DNA of 64,000 nucleotides from Gemmatimonadota bacterium (GTDB lineage: Bacteria > Gemmatimonadota > Gemmatimonadetes > Gemmatimonadales > Gemmatimonadaceae), in assembly GCA_021298835.1 (NCBI GenBank), contig JAJTHG010000019.1, positions 62,001-126,000 on the forward strand, read 5' to 3'. How positions within the stretch are numbered: the first letter of the stretch is position 1; every line of letters begins with the position of its first letter. Positions 53,589 to 62,807 of this stretch are shown in pieces. The position numbers were made by a program, and so were the translations under genes. The notes below the pieces were generated by a model that ran no database searches, was not told the origin of the DNA, and saw only the letters and a list, made by a program, of their open reading frames with translations.

Positions 53589-55141
53589 CAGTACCCGGTG
53601 TTCTGGGTCAGCCGCGGATTGGCGGTGATCTCGGCGGCCGGGATCGGGTAGAGGTTGCGGAACGCCTGGGTGGACGTGCCGGCGCGGGTGCCGCCCTTCC
53701 ACTCCCAGATGCGCGTGCTGCCGGTGAACACGCCGTAGCGGACGAGGTCCGTGCGGCGATGTCCTTCCCAGAGGAGCTCACGCGCGCGCTCGTCGAGGAT
53801 GAAATCGAGCGTCATCTGCGCGTCGCCGATCGTGGCCGCTCCGGCGCGGGTGCGGAGGTTGTTGATGTACGTGAGCGCCTGCGCCCGCGAGCCGCCTCCC
53901 CCGCGGACGACCGCCTCGGCGTACATGAGGTACGCGTCGGCGAGGCGGAACATGGGGAAGTCGGTGTCGGGGAAGGTCGAGTTCGAGCCGGCGCCGCCGG
54001 TCGAGCGGATGTTGCGGAACTTCGGGGCGGCGCGGCCGTCGCGGAACTCGGGGATCGAGCGGACCGAGTCGGTGTTCTGGCCGGTCGAGACGAAGAAGTC
54101 GTCGCGGACGTCGCCCGCACCGTAGAGGCCGATCACGCCGCTCTTGAGGCGGAGCCCCCACCAGCAGCCGTCATGGCCGTAGGTGGCGGAGTTCATGTCG
54201 CCGCCGCAGGAGGCGTGGATGAGGAAGGTCATCCCGCCCCACGTGCGAGTGTTGGCGCCGTCGGAGGTGACCGGGAAGATGATCTCGGGCGAGATGTTGT
54301 TGTCGGCGCCGAACAGGCGCGAGTAACTGGCGTCGATCGAGTAGCCCGGCGTGGCGATGACCGCCTCGGCCGCCGTGCGCGCCTCGGTCCAGCGGGCGGT
54401 GCCCGTATAGACCTCGGCGTTCAGGTAGAGCTTGGTGAGGAGCATGTTGACGGCGCCCTGGCCGGCCCGGCCATACTGGGGGGCAGCGGGGAGCTGGGGC
54501 CGGATGGCGTTGAGCTCGGCGACGATGAAGTCGAACACCTGGCTGCGCGTCGCCTTGGCGGGCGCCTCGGCCTTCGACGACGTCTCGGTGACGAGCGGGA
54601 CGCCGCCGAAGAGGTCAATGGCGTGCCAGTAGGACAGGGCGCGGAGGAAGCGCGCCTCCGCCCGGTAGCCCTCGACCTCGGTGCGGAGCGCCCCGGAGAC
54701 GCCGCGGCGGTCGAGCTTGTCGTCGGTGGTCTCGCGCAGGAACTCGTTGGCGAGCGCGACCTGGAAGAAGATGCGGTAGTAGGCGGCGGTGACGAACGGG
54801 TTGTTCGACGACCAGAGCTGCGTGTTCAGCTCGGGGAGGCCCGTGTCGCCCCACCCGAGAACGGCCTCGTCGGTCGGGAGCTCGTTGGCCTTCCAGATCA
54901 CGCGGACATACTGCGAGAAGCCTTCGTCGATACCCTGGATGTCGGCGTTGCCCGCCGGACCCTCCTGACCGGTGACGGCGAGCCCGGCGTACACCTTGGC
55001 GATGAACGCCCGGTAGGAGCTGGGCTCGTCGAAGACGTTGCCGGCGGAGATGGTGCTCTTGGGCTCCAGCAGCAGATCCGTGCAGCCCGAGGCGACCACG
55101 CCGAGGGCGCCGATCGCGACGTTGCGGAAGAGTCGAATCAT
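53588..55141 (-). CDS. susD: SusD/RagB-family outer-membrane glycan-binding lipoprotein
   Basis: 517 residues with lipobox VASGC (Cys20). Tetratricopeptide-like helices include EGYRAEARFLRALSYWHAIDLFGGVPLV. C-terminal blocks are FPMFRLADAYLMYAEAVVRG, FILDERARELLWEGHRRTDLVRYG and the closing LYPIPAAEITANPRLTQNTGY, all standard SusD. It caps the SusC transporter and captures oligosaccharides at the cell surface. It begins 10 bp after the susC stop. The internal AGSNSTFPDTDFP loop and others would hold the sugar site; specificity is inferred from the amylase neighbour. Confidence 0.95.
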   Translation of the reverse strand: MIRLFRNVAIGALGVVASGCTDLLLEPKSTISAGNVFDEPSSYRAFIAKVYAGLAVTGQEGPAGNADIQGIDEGFSQYVRVIWKANELPTDEAVLGWGDTGLPELNTQLWSSNNPFVTAAYYRIFFQVALANEFLRETTDDKLDRRGVSGALRTEVEGYRAEARFLRALSYWHAIDLFGGVPLVTETSSKAEAPAKATRSQVFDFIVAELNAIRPQLPAAPQYGRAGQGAVNMLLTKLYLNAEVYTGTARWTEARTAAEAVIATPGYSIDASYSRLFGADNNISPEIIFPVTSDGANTRTWGGMTFLIHASCGGDMNSATYGHDGCWWGLRLKSGVIGLYGAGDVRDDFFVSTGQNTDSVRSIPEFRDGRAAPKFRNIRSTGGAGSNSTFPDTDFPMFRLADAYLMYAEAVVRGGGGSRAQALTYINNLRTRAGAATIGDAQMTLDFILDERARELLWEGHRRTDLVRYGVFTGSTRIWEWKGGTRAGTSTQAFRNLYPIPAAEITANPRLTQNTGY

Positions 55142-55151
55142 GGGTGGGGTC

Positions 55152-58139
55152 TCAGAAGCGGAAGGAGGCGCCGAGCGTGAACGTGCGCGCCAGGGGGAAG
55201 GGATTGTTGTCGATCCCGAAGCCGACGGCGGCCGGGTCGAGGCCCTCGTACGGGGTCAGGGTGAAGAGGTTCTGCGCCGTGCCGGAGATCCGCACCGAGC
55301 GGAAGCCGGCGAGCCCGCCCCGGAAGGTGTAGCCGAGAGTCAGGTTGTCGAGGCGGAGGAAGGACCCATCCTGAACATAGTAGTCGCTGAAGTACTGCGG
55401 GGCGACGAACCTCGTGTCGAGCACCGAGCGGTGCAGGCGCGCCGGCGCGGTGGTGGACACCGCGAGGTAGTTGCCCTGGTTCGAGGCGTTGTTGTTGTAC
55501 ACCCAGTTGCCGAGCTGGGCACGGGCGGTGAGGCTCGCGTCCCACTGCTTGTAGCTGAACGACGACGTGTGGCCGACGATCAGCGTGGGGAAGGGCTGCT
55601 TGAACGGGCGGCGGTCGGCCTGGTTGATCGTACCGTCGCCGTTGAGGTCCACGTAGAGGTCGTCGTCGGTGATGCTGCCGGAGTTGTCCCGGTCGGTGTA
55701 GATCGGGCGCCCCTGGGCGTCACGGCGATGCTGGAAGACGAAGAACGAGTTGATCGGGAAGCCGGGCTGGAGCACCTGGATGTTGGCACCGACGCCGCCG
55801 GCGATGCCGCCGATCAGGATCTGCTGCGTGCCCGAGCCGAACGCGTTGACCTTGAGGATCTTGTTGCGGTTCGACGACAGGGCGAAGTTGCCGTCCCACG
55901 TCAGACCGCCGGCGCGCTGGCCCCGGAGGATCTGGGTGTTGATGTTGAGCTCCCAGCCGCGGTTCTGCATCGAACCGACGTTCGTCGTGACGAAGTTCGA
56001 CAGGTTCGTGCCGGCCGGCACGGGCACGGTGAAGATGAGGTCGTCCGTGCGCTTGTTGTACACGTCGAAGGAGCCGGAGACGCGGTTCGAGAAGAGCGAG
56101 AAGTCGAGGCCGAGGTTCGTGGACGTCGTCTGCTCCCACTTGAGGTCGGGGTCAACCGCGCCGGGGCGGATGGTCGTCACGAACTGGTTGCCGAACTGCA
56201 CCGCGGCCTGCGGCCCGCCGAGCTGGTAGGTGGCGAACTGCAGGTAGTTGCCGAACGACTGGTTGCCGTTGACGCCCCAGGAGAGGCGCAGCTTCAGGTC
56301 GTTGATCTGGCTGATGTTGCGGAGGAACGGCTCCTCGACGAGGCGCCAGGCGACGGCGGCCGAGGGGAAGTAGCCCCAGCGGTTGGCCTCACCGAAGCGC
56401 GACGAGCCGTCGCGACGGACGGCGAGGGTGACGAGGTACTTGTCCTGGAAGCCGAGGTTCGTGCGGCCGAAGAACGAGATCAGGCGGTTCTCCTGCACGT
56501 CGAAGAAGCCGCGCTGGACGCGGCTCGCCTGCGGCAGGCCGTTCTGGCCGAGGAAGTTCGTGGAGAGCGACTCGGCGAAGAACGAGCCGAACTCGCCGCG
56601 GGTGTTCTCGAAGGTGTAGCCGCCGGTGAAGTCGACGTCGAGACCCTGCTTGTCGAGGCGCTTGGCGTAGTTGGCGAAGAGCTCGAGCGTGCGGGTCAGC
56701 TGGTTCGGGTTGCTGCGGTCGAACCGGCCGTTCCGGCTGCCCTCGAGCTCGCCCTGCGCGTTGGTCGGGACGAAGCTCGTCCGGTTGCCGGAGGCGTAGT
56801 CGAAGCCGGCCCGGACCGTCGCCGTCCAGTTCTGGACGACGGGGAGGCGATAACGCGCCTCGAGGTTGCCGACGCTGCGGTTGGTGGTGCCGTTGTCGCG
56901 GATGAGGGCGAGGTCGCCGAGCGGGTTGTTGACGCCCAGCGGGTTGGCCCACTGGAAGAACGAGCCGTTGGGGTTGAGGATCGGCTGCGTCGGCGACATC
57001 GCCGTGGCGGCGCCGATCACGCCACCGGGGGTGAAGGCGTCGTTCGTCTGCGAGGCCTTCAGCGAGACCTTGTACTGGAGGCGGTCGCCGTACACGCGGT
57101 CGGTGAGGTTGAACGTGCCGCCGACGCGCCGGTTGTTGGTGCCGAAGACGATGCCGTCCTGGCTCAGGTAGTTGAGCGACAGGCGGTACTTCATCTCCTG
57201 CGCGCCGCCGCCGTACGAGAGGTTGTGCTCACGGCCGGTCGCCTCGCGCATGATCGCGGCGCGCCAGTCGGTGTTCGCGGTGCCGAAGATGCCGAGGTTG
57301 CTCGGGAAGTTCGCCTGCACCGCCGAGCGCATCTCGGGCCCGTTGAGCAGCGGCAGGTCGCCGGCGCGCATCGAGTTGGAGAGGTTCGCCGAGTAGGTGA
57401 AGCCGTCGCCGCCGTTCTTGGTCGTGATGAGGAGCACGCCGTTCGCGCCGCGCGAGCCGTAGATCGCCGTCGCCGCCGCGTCCTTCAGGACCGAGATCGA
57501 CTCGATGTCGTTCGGATTGATGAAGTTGAGCGGGTTGCGGCCGGCCGTGACGCCGCCGCCGACCTGCAGCGGGATGCCGTCGAGCACGACGAGGGGCTCG
57601 CTGGAGGCGTTGATCGACGACGGACCGCGGATGCGGATCGACATGCCGGCGCCGGGCTCGTTCGAGTTGAGCACCTGCACGCCCGGGATCTTCGCCTGGA
57701 TGAGCTCCTCGGCCGAGATGACGCGGCCGGTGTTGAAGCTCTTCTCGCGGACTGTCTCGACGACGCCGGTGCGGTCGCGCACGTCGCGCGAGCCGTAGCC
57801 CGTCACGACGACGCCCGCGATCTGGGCGGCCGCGGGCGCGAGGGTGAAGTTCTTCGTGGTCGTCTGATTCGCCGTGACGACGACGTTGCGGGACGTGTCG
57901 GCCCCGTAGCCGATGCGCGCCGCCCGCACCGTGTACGAGCCCGGCTGGAGCACGATGCTGTACTGCCCGTCGTCGCCCGTGAGCGCGCCGGTCGTCGTGC
58001 CGACCACGACCACGCGCGCCCCGATGACCGGGCTGCCGTCGGTGGACTTGACGGTGCCGCTCAGGCGACCCGTCTGGGCCTGGAGCTCAGACGCCCCCAA
58101 GCCGAGGAAACCCAGAACAAACAGAAGCCTACGCCACAT
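55152..58139 (-). CDS. susC: SusC/RagA-family TonB-dependent outer-membrane transporter
   Basis: 995 residues. Signal RRLLFVLGFLGLGASELQAQ, then a carboxypeptidase-D-like N-terminal domain (about 25-105, GRLSGTVKSTDGSPVIGARVVV). A TonB-box-like segment and plug follow (PGVQVLNSNEPGAGMSIRIRGPSS, SISVLKDAAATAIYGSRGANGVLLITTK), then a 22-strand barrel ending TFTLGASFRF. The last aromatic residue is typical of outer-membrane barrels. AGGAG lies eight bases before the ATG. It is the first gene of the seven-gene starch/PTS operon and depends on the TonB/ExbBD proteins encoded at 17828-21155 or elsewhere. Confidence 0.96.
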   Translation of the reverse strand: MWRRLLFVLGFLGLGASELQAQTGRLSGTVKSTDGSPVIGARVVVVGTTTGALTGDDGQYSIVLQPGSYTVRAARIGYGADTSRNVVVTANQTTTKNFTLAPAAAQIAGVVVTGYGSRDVRDRTGVVETVREKSFNTGRVISAEELIQAKIPGVQVLNSNEPGAGMSIRIRGPSSINASSEPLVVLDGIPLQVGGGVTAGRNPLNFINPNDIESISVLKDAAATAIYGSRGANGVLLITTKNGGDGFTYSANLSNSMRAGDLPLLNGPEMRSAVQANFPSNLGIFGTANTDWRAAIMREATGREHNLSYGGGAQEMKYRLSLNYLSQDGIVFGTNNRRVGGTFNLTDRVYGDRLQYKVSLKASQTNDAFTPGGVIGAATAMSPTQPILNPNGSFFQWANPLGVNNPLGDLALIRDNGTTNRSVGNLEARYRLPVVQNWTATVRAGFDYASGNRTSFVPTNAQGELEGSRNGRFDRSNPNQLTRTLELFANYAKRLDKQGLDVDFTGGYTFENTRGEFGSFFAESLSTNFLGQNGLPQASRVQRGFFDVQENRLISFFGRTNLGFQDKYLVTLAVRRDGSSRFGEANRWGYFPSAAVAWRLVEEPFLRNISQINDLKLRLSWGVNGNQSFGNYLQFATYQLGGPQAAVQFGNQFVTTIRPGAVDPDLKWEQTTSTNLGLDFSLFSNRVSGSFDVYNKRTDDLIFTVPVPAGTNLSNFVTTNVGSMQNRGWELNINTQILRGQRAGGLTWDGNFALSSNRNKILKVNAFGSGTQQILIGGIAGGVGANIQVLQPGFPINSFFVFQHRRDAQGRPIYTDRDNSGSITDDDLYVDLNGDGTINQADRRPFKQPFPTLIVGHTSSFSYKQWDASLTARAQLGNWVYNNNASNQGNYLAVSTTAPARLHRSVLDTRFVAPQYFSDYYVQDGSFLRLDNLTLGYTFRGGLAGFRSVRISGTAQNLFTLTPYEGLDPAAVGFGIDNNPFPLARTFTLGASFRF

Positions 58140-58471
58140 GCGGGTGCTCCTATGCAAGGATACGCATCCCCTCCCCGCGGCCGGCGACGGACGCGCCTCC
58201 GGCCAAACCGGTGCCACGGGAGCGGAATTACACGTGGCCAACCTTTTCGGGGGACCGGCGGCTGTCAAGGCGCAATCACCAAAGGGTCACGGAACGGGCA
58301 AGTCCACCGCCCGTACCGGGGCGTTCCCCCTCTTGACAAGCCGCATGCATGTCGCGCCGGCGCATCAGCTTGCATCCTGCGTCAGGAACGACCGGTGCAA
58401 TCCAGGCGACGTGATCGTGTTCCGCGGCCGGCAGGCCCCACCCGAACGGGCGGGGCGCCGACCGCTCGATG
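58140..58471. promoter_or_regulatory. Intergenic region carrying the susC operon promoter and possible operators
   Basis: 332 bp without a gene. For susC on the minus strand, TATCCT (58162 to 58157) and TGTAAT (58232 to 58227) are -10 candidates, and a perfect TTGACA (58268 to 58263) lies further up without a matching -10. Inverted repeats that could bind a regulator are ACGGGC/GCCCGT (58294-58314), enclosed by GGAACG/CGTTCC (58291-58327), CATGCATG (58344-58351), and widely spaced TTGCA/TGCAA around 58370-58400. None is matched to a known regulator, and no regulator gene lies next to the operon. Confidence 0.4.
58435..58456 (-). terminator. Hairpin after the yceI-like gene
   Basis: Minus strand GCCCCGCCC, GTTC loop, GGGTGGGGC: a 9-bp stem with one G-T pair, 15 bp after the stop. 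There is no T-tract, so efficiency is uncertain. Confidence 0.45.
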
Positions 58472-59041
58472 TCAGCCCTGCTTCTTCTCGACGATCGAGA
58501 GTTCGAACTGCACCTCGACGACGTCCTGGATCGGGTTCATCCGGGAGTCGTAGTTGATGCCGTACTCACGGCGGTTGACCATGAAGGAACCCTTGAAGCG
58601 GCCGCGGCCACCCTCATAGAAGACGGCGCGGGCTGGCGCGGTGACCTCCTTGGTGACGCCGTGCATCGTCAGGTCGCCGACGATATCGAACTGGCCGCCG
58701 CCCTTGGCCACCACGCGCTTCGAGGCGAAGGTGATCTCCGGGAACTTGGCGACGTCGAAGAAGTCGGGGCTCCGCAGGTGCCCGTCGCGGCGGTCGTTGC
58801 GGGTGTTGATGCTCGCGGGATCGATCTTGAGCGCCACCGTCGAGTTCTCCGGCTTGGCGGGATCGTAGGCGATGTCCGCCGTCCACTTGCCGAAGAAGCC
58901 GTGGGCGGAGATGAATCGCGCCTCGGCGACGAAGTTGATCTCCGAATGGGCGGCGTCCACGTCGTGGGGCTTGGCCTGCGCGGCGAGGGCGGCCGGGGCA
59001 GCGACGAGCAGGACCAGCGCGGTGCGGAAGGGGAAGGACAT
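58472..59041 (-). CDS. yceI: YceI-family periplasmic protein
   Basis: 189 residues. Signal TALVLLVAAPAALAAQA, then a lipocalin-like beta-barrel: HDVDAAHSEINFVAEARFISAHGFFGKW, VALKIDPASINTRNDRRDGHLRSPDFFDVAKFPEITFAS, GDLTMHGVTKEVTAPA and FMVNRREYGINYD. These are the characteristic YceI blocks (D-x-x-H-S, the R-D-x-H-L-R-S-x-D-F-F segment). The barrel binds isoprenoid quinones or similar long lipids in relatives; the actual ligand here is unknown. No Shine-Dalgarno is seen. It is divergent from the fadN gene across 180 bp that include a small AT-rich patch (59112-59137). Confidence 0.93.
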   Translation of the reverse strand: MSFPFRTALVLLVAAPAALAAQAKPHDVDAAHSEINFVAEARFISAHGFFGKWTADIAYDPAKPENSTVALKIDPASINTRNDRRDGHLRSPDFFDVAKFPEITFASKRVVAKGGGQFDIVGDLTMHGVTKEVTAPARAVFYEGGRGRFKGSFMVNRREYGINYDSRMNPIQDVVEVQFELSIVEKKQG

Positions 59042-59221
59042 GTTCGGGTTGGCGGGAAGGGTTGTGGAAAGCGACGGGGCTAGGGCGCGTACCCTTCCCC
59101 ACCGCAGCGTCATGACATTCTTTATGAAACGCTTGCAGCCCCGGACGGTTTCCGGCAGGTGGCGCCTGTGCCACGGCCGTGACGAACCGCGGGGCCGCTC
59201 CATCCTCGGGAGACGGATCGC

Positions 59222-61528
59222 ATGCGCATTCGGAAGATCGGGGTCGTCGGGGCCGGCGCGATGGGTGCCGGGATCGCGGCTCTCGCCGCCTCGGCCGGCG
59301 TGCCGGTGGTGCTGCTCGACATTCCCGGCCAGCCCGATCGCGGGGGGCCCGCGAAGGACGGCCTGCAGAAGGCGGTGAAGGCGAAGCCGGCGGCCTTCAT
59401 GCTGGCGGACCGGGCGCAGCTGGTGCGGACCGGCAACACCGAGGACGACCTCGCGTTGCTGGCGGACTGCGACTGGGTCATCGAGGCGATCATCGAGCAG
59501 CCAGGGCCCAAGCAGGCGCTCTACGAGCGGCTCGAGGACGTCCTGCGCCCCGACGCGATCGTGAGCTCGAACACGAGCGGCATCCCGATGGCGGTGCTGC
59601 TGCAGGACCGTTCCGAGGGGTTCGCGGCGCGGTTCCTGGGGACGCACTTCTTCAATCCGCCGCGCTACATGCACCTGCTGGAGATCATCCCGACGCCGAG
59701 GACGGCGCCGGCGGTGCTGCAGACGGTGCGGGACTTCGCCGAGCGGGCGCTCGGGAAGGGGGTGGTGCTCGCGAAGGACGCGCCGGGCTTCATCGCGAAC
59801 CGCATCGGCGTCGCGGGGATGGTCCGCACGATCCGGCTCATGGAGCGCCACGGGCTCGGCATCGACGACGTGGATGCGCTCACCGGCCCGTTCCTCGGCC
59901 GCCCCAAGACGGCGACGTTCCGCACCGGCGATCTCTCGGGGCTCGACGTGCTGACCTACGTGGCCGCCGGCCTCGCGCAAGCGACGGGCGAGGACTTCAC
60001 CGTGCCGGCGTGGGTGCACGGGCTCGTGCGCGACGGGGCGCTGGGCGACAAGGCCCGGCGCGGGTTCTACCGCAAGGACGGAAAGGAGATCACCGTTTTC
60101 GATTGGCCGTCCGGGGCGTATCGCGCGACGCGGAAGCTGGCGAACCCATCGTTCGAAGCGCTGTCGAAGGCGAAGCTGCGCGAGCGGCTGGCGCGCCTCG
60201 ACGAGTTGACGGGTGCCGAAGGGGCGTTCGTGCGCGACCTGCTCGCGGAGACGGCGCACTACGTGCTGACGACCGCGCCGCAGCTGGCGCACGACCTGGT
60301 GAGCGTGGATCGCGCGCTCGAGTGGGGCTACGGGTGGGACCATGGCCCGGTGCGGGTCTTCGACTGGTTGGGGCTCGAGTGGCTGCGCCGGGAGTTCGCC
60401 GTGCGCGGGCTCGCGGTGCCCCCGCTGCTCGCGCAGGCGACGAGCTCGTTCTACCAACCGACTGGCGGTGCCGCGTCGGCGCTCGGCGTGGACGGCACGT
60501 ATCGGCAGGTCGAGCCGGTGTCCGGGGCGCTGTGGCTCGAGCCGCTGCGGCGCGCGCCGACGCTGGTGCGCACGTTCGACGGGGCGAACCTGATCCACTT
60601 GGGCGATGGCGTCCTGAACGTCGAGTTCAAGGGGAAGATGAACACGCTCGGGCAGGGGCCGGTCGAGGCGATCAACCATGCGCTCGACCTGGCGGAGGCG
60701 GGGCGGTACGTGGGCGTGACGCTGGCGAACGACGACCCGCGGACGTTCTCCGCCGGTGCCGACCTGCTGGGCGTGCTGATGCTCGTGCAGACGGCGGACT
60801 GGAAGACGCTCGACCAGGCCATCCACCAGTTCCAGCAGACGGCGATGCGGCTGCGGTACTCGCCCGTGCCGACGGTCTCGGCTCCCTTCGGGCTGACGCT
60901 CGGCGGCGGGTGCGAGTACTCGATGCACTGCGACCGGATCGAGGCCCACGCCGAGCTCTACATGGGGCTGGTGGAGGTGGGGGTCGGCGTGATTCCCGGC
61001 GGGGGCGGCACGAAGGAACTCGCCGTGCGTTTCACCGACGAGCTCGCCGCATACGAGGAGGCCGATCCGTTCGAAGGCATCAAGCGGGCGTTCAAGCTGA
61101 TCGCGCTGGCGCAGACGTCCACGAGCGCCCTCGAGGCGCAGGCGATGGGTCTCCTCCGGCGCGGGGACCGCATCTCGATGAACCGCGACCGGCTCACCGC
61201 CGACGCGAAGGCGCGGGTGCTCGACCTCGCCGGCGACTATGTCGCGCCGCCGCCGCGGCGGATCCGCGCGCTCGGCGCCGAGGCATTCGGGAACCTGATG
61301 TACGCGCTGTGGGCGGCGAAGGAGGGCGGACAGGCCACGCCGCACGATCTGGTCGTGGGGCGGCATGTGGCGTACGTGCTGTGCGGCGGGGACGGGCCGG
61401 TCCGGACGGTGACCGAGCAGGACCTGCTGGACCTCGAGCGGGAGGCGTTCCTGACGCTGCTGGGGACGCAGGGGACGCAGGAGCGGATCACGCACATGCT
61501 CAAGACGGGCAAGCCGCTCCGGAACTGA
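59222..61528 (+). CDS. fadN: 3-hydroxyacyl-CoA dehydrogenase/enoyl-CoA hydratase fusion (FadN type)
   Basis: 768 residues with the dehydrogenase part first: NAD loop [13 protein letters not shown] (about 7-19), SSNTSGIP, catalytic His in [11 protein letters not shown], and [12 protein letters not shown]. The C-terminal half (about 460-680) is a crotonase fold, with FSAGADLLG and [18 protein letters not shown] followed by [19 protein letters not shown], providing the oxyanion loop and a Glu. This order is opposite to E. coli FadB and matches Bacillus FadN. It performs the two middle steps of fatty-acid beta-oxidation. GGGAG precedes the ATG. The thiolase gene follows 44 bp later. Confidence 0.93.
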   Translation: MRIRKIGVVGAGAMGAGIAALAASAGVPVVLLDIPGQPDRGGPAKDGLQKAVKAKPAAFMLADRAQLVRTGNTEDDLALLADCDWVIEAIIEQPGPKQALYERLEDVLRPDAIVSSNTSGIPMAVLLQDRSEGFAARFLGTHFFNPPRYMHLLEIIPTPRTAPAVLQTVRDFAERALGKGVVLAKDAPGFIANRIGVAGMVRTIRLMERHGLGIDDVDALTGPFLGRPKTATFRTGDLSGLDVLTYVAAGLAQATGEDFTVPAWVHGLVRDGALGDKARRGFYRKDGKEITVFDWPSGAYRATRKLANPSFEALSKAKLRERLARLDELTGAEGAFVRDLLAETAHYVLTTAPQLAHDLVSVDRALEWGYGWDHGPVRVFDWLGLEWLRREFAVRGLAVPPLLAQATSSFYQPTGGAASALGVDGTYRQVEPVSGALWLEPLRRAPTLVRTFDGANLIHLGDGVLNVEFKGKMNTLGQGPVEAINHALDLAEAGRYVGVTLANDDPRTFSAGADLLGVLMLVQTADWKTLDQAIHQFQQTAMRLRYSPVPTVSAPFGLTLGGGCEYSMHCDRIEAHAELYMGLVEVGVGVIPGGGGTKELAVRFTDELAAYEEADPFEGIKRAFKLIALAQTSTSALEAQAMGLLRRGDRISMNRDRLTADAKARVLDLAGDYVAPPPRRIRALGAEAFGNLMYALWAAKEGGQATPHDLVVGRHVAYVLCGGDGPVRTVTEQDLLDLEREAFLTLLGTQGTQERITHMLKTGKPLRN

Positions 61529-61572
61529 CGGGCGACCGCGATCACCACAGGGACTCCAGAGGGAACTGAGAC

Positions 61573-62742
61573 ATGCGGCAGGCAGTCATTGTGTCGGCGG
61601 TGCGGACGGCCGTGGGTCGCGGCAAGTCCGACGGGTCGTTGGCGAACACGTCGCCGGTGGACGTGTCGGCGACGGTGATGCGGGCGGCGGTCGAACGGGC
61701 CGGTGTGGCCCCCGGGCTCGTCGAGGACGTCGTGTGGGGCTGCGCGTATCCCGAGGGGACGCAGGGGCTCAACTTCGCGCGAACGGCGGTGCTGGCCGCG
61801 GGCTTCCCGGTGGACGTGCCGGCGGCGACGATCAACCGGTTCTGCTCATCTGGGCTCTACTCGGTGGCGCTGGCGGCGCAGGGGGTGCTCTCGGGCACGG
61901 TGGACGCGGCGCTCGCGGGCGGGTGCGAGATGATGTCGCAGGTACCGATGAGCGGGCACCACCTGCGGATGCATCCGGAACTGGTGGAGAGCTACATCGG
62001 CATGGGCTTCACGGCCGAGCGGGTGGCCGAGCGGTGGGGCGTGACGCGCGCGGACCAGGACCGTTTCGCCTACGACAGCCACCGCAAAGCGGCGGCAGCG
62101 CAGGCGGCGGGGGCCTTCGCGGGCGAGATCGTGCCGGTGGAGGTCGAGCAGGTCTCGTGGAGCGGTACGAAGAAGACGGTGACCACTCGGCCCTTCGCCA
62201 CGGACGAGCTGGTCCGCGCCGAGACCACGGTCGAGAAGCTCGGCTCGCTGCGCGCGGCGTTCAAGGCGAACGGGACGGTGACGGCGGGGAACGCGTCGCC
62301 TTACTCGGACGGCGCGGCGGCGGTGCTGGTGATGAGCGCGGAGCAGGCGGCGGCGTTGGGCCTCAGGCCGCTGGCGCGGTTCGTGTCGTTCGCCGTGGCG
62401 GGGGTCGAGCCCGACGTGATGGGCGTCGGGCCGATCAAGGCGGTGCCGAAGGCGCTGGCGAAGGCGGGGATGGCGCTCGCGGACATCCACCGGTTCGAGT
62501 TCAACGAGGCGTTCGCGGCGCAGGCGCTGGCGGTGATGCGCGAGCTGGGGATGGACGAGTCAAAGGTGAACGTGAACGGCGGGGCGATCGCGCTCGGCCA
62601 TCCGCTCGGGGCCACGGGGGCGAAGCTCACGGCGCAACTGGTACACGGGCTGGGCAAGTCCGGCGGCGGCGTGGGGATGGTGACGATGTGCGTCGGCGGC
62701 GGGATGGGCGCGGCGGGGATCTTCGAAGTGTTCGCGGCGTAG
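61573..62742 (+). CDS. fadA: Acetyl-CoA acyltransferase (thiolase), beta-oxidation
   Basis: 389 residues. Acylated Cys in [17 protein letters not shown] (about residue 91). Catalytic His in NEAFAAQAL and [15 protein letters not shown], and the second Cys in [14 protein letters not shown]. The length and SSGL cysteine loop match FadA degradative thiolases. It carries out the last step of beta-oxidation with the FadN protein encoded immediately upstream in the same operon. A perfect 9-bp hairpin follows its stop at 62768-62802. Confidence 0.95.
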   Translation: MRQAVIVSAVRTAVGRGKSDGSLANTSPVDVSATVMRAAVERAGVAPGLVEDVVWGCAYPEGTQGLNFARTAVLAAGFPVDVPAATINRFCSSGLYSVALAAQGVLSGTVDAALAGGCEMMSQVPMSGHHLRMHPELVESYIGMGFTAERVAERWGVTRADQDRFAYDSHRKAAAAQAAGAFAGEIVPVEVEQVSWSGTKKTVTTRPFATDELVRAETTVEKLGSLRAAFKANGTVTAGNASPYSDGAAAVLVMSAEQAAALGLRPLARFVSFAVAGVEPDVMGVGPIKAVPKALAKAGMALADIHRFEFNEAFAAQALAVMRELGMDESKVNVNGGAIALGHPLGATGAKLTAQLVHGLGKSGGGVGMVTMCVGGGMGAAGIFEVFAA

Positions 62743-62767
62743 CGAATCGGCACTGCCTGCAACGGAA

Positions 62768-62802
62768 CGCCCTCGGTCGTCGCGGCCGAGGGCGCTTTCG
62801 TT
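62768..62802 (+). terminator. Intrinsic terminator after fadA
   Basis: CGCCCTCGG (62768-62776), a nine-base loop and CCGAGGGCG (62786-62794), followed by CTTTCGTT. Flanking CAACG (62760-62764) and CGTTG (62799-62803) extend the pairing through a small bulge, which gives it a superficial likeness to an attC folded strand. Confidence 0.65.
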
Positions 62803-62807
62803 GGCGC

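Noticed and set aside
58263-58268. Perfect TTGACA (minus strand) upstream of susC
   Set aside because: No -10-like hexamer occurs 16-18 bp downstream, so it is probably chance.
55038-58553. Long plus-strand open frame across susC/susD
   Set aside because: Antisense to SusC and SusD. Composition is Ala/Arg/Asp/Glu/Val-rich without any domain, so it is a shadow frame.
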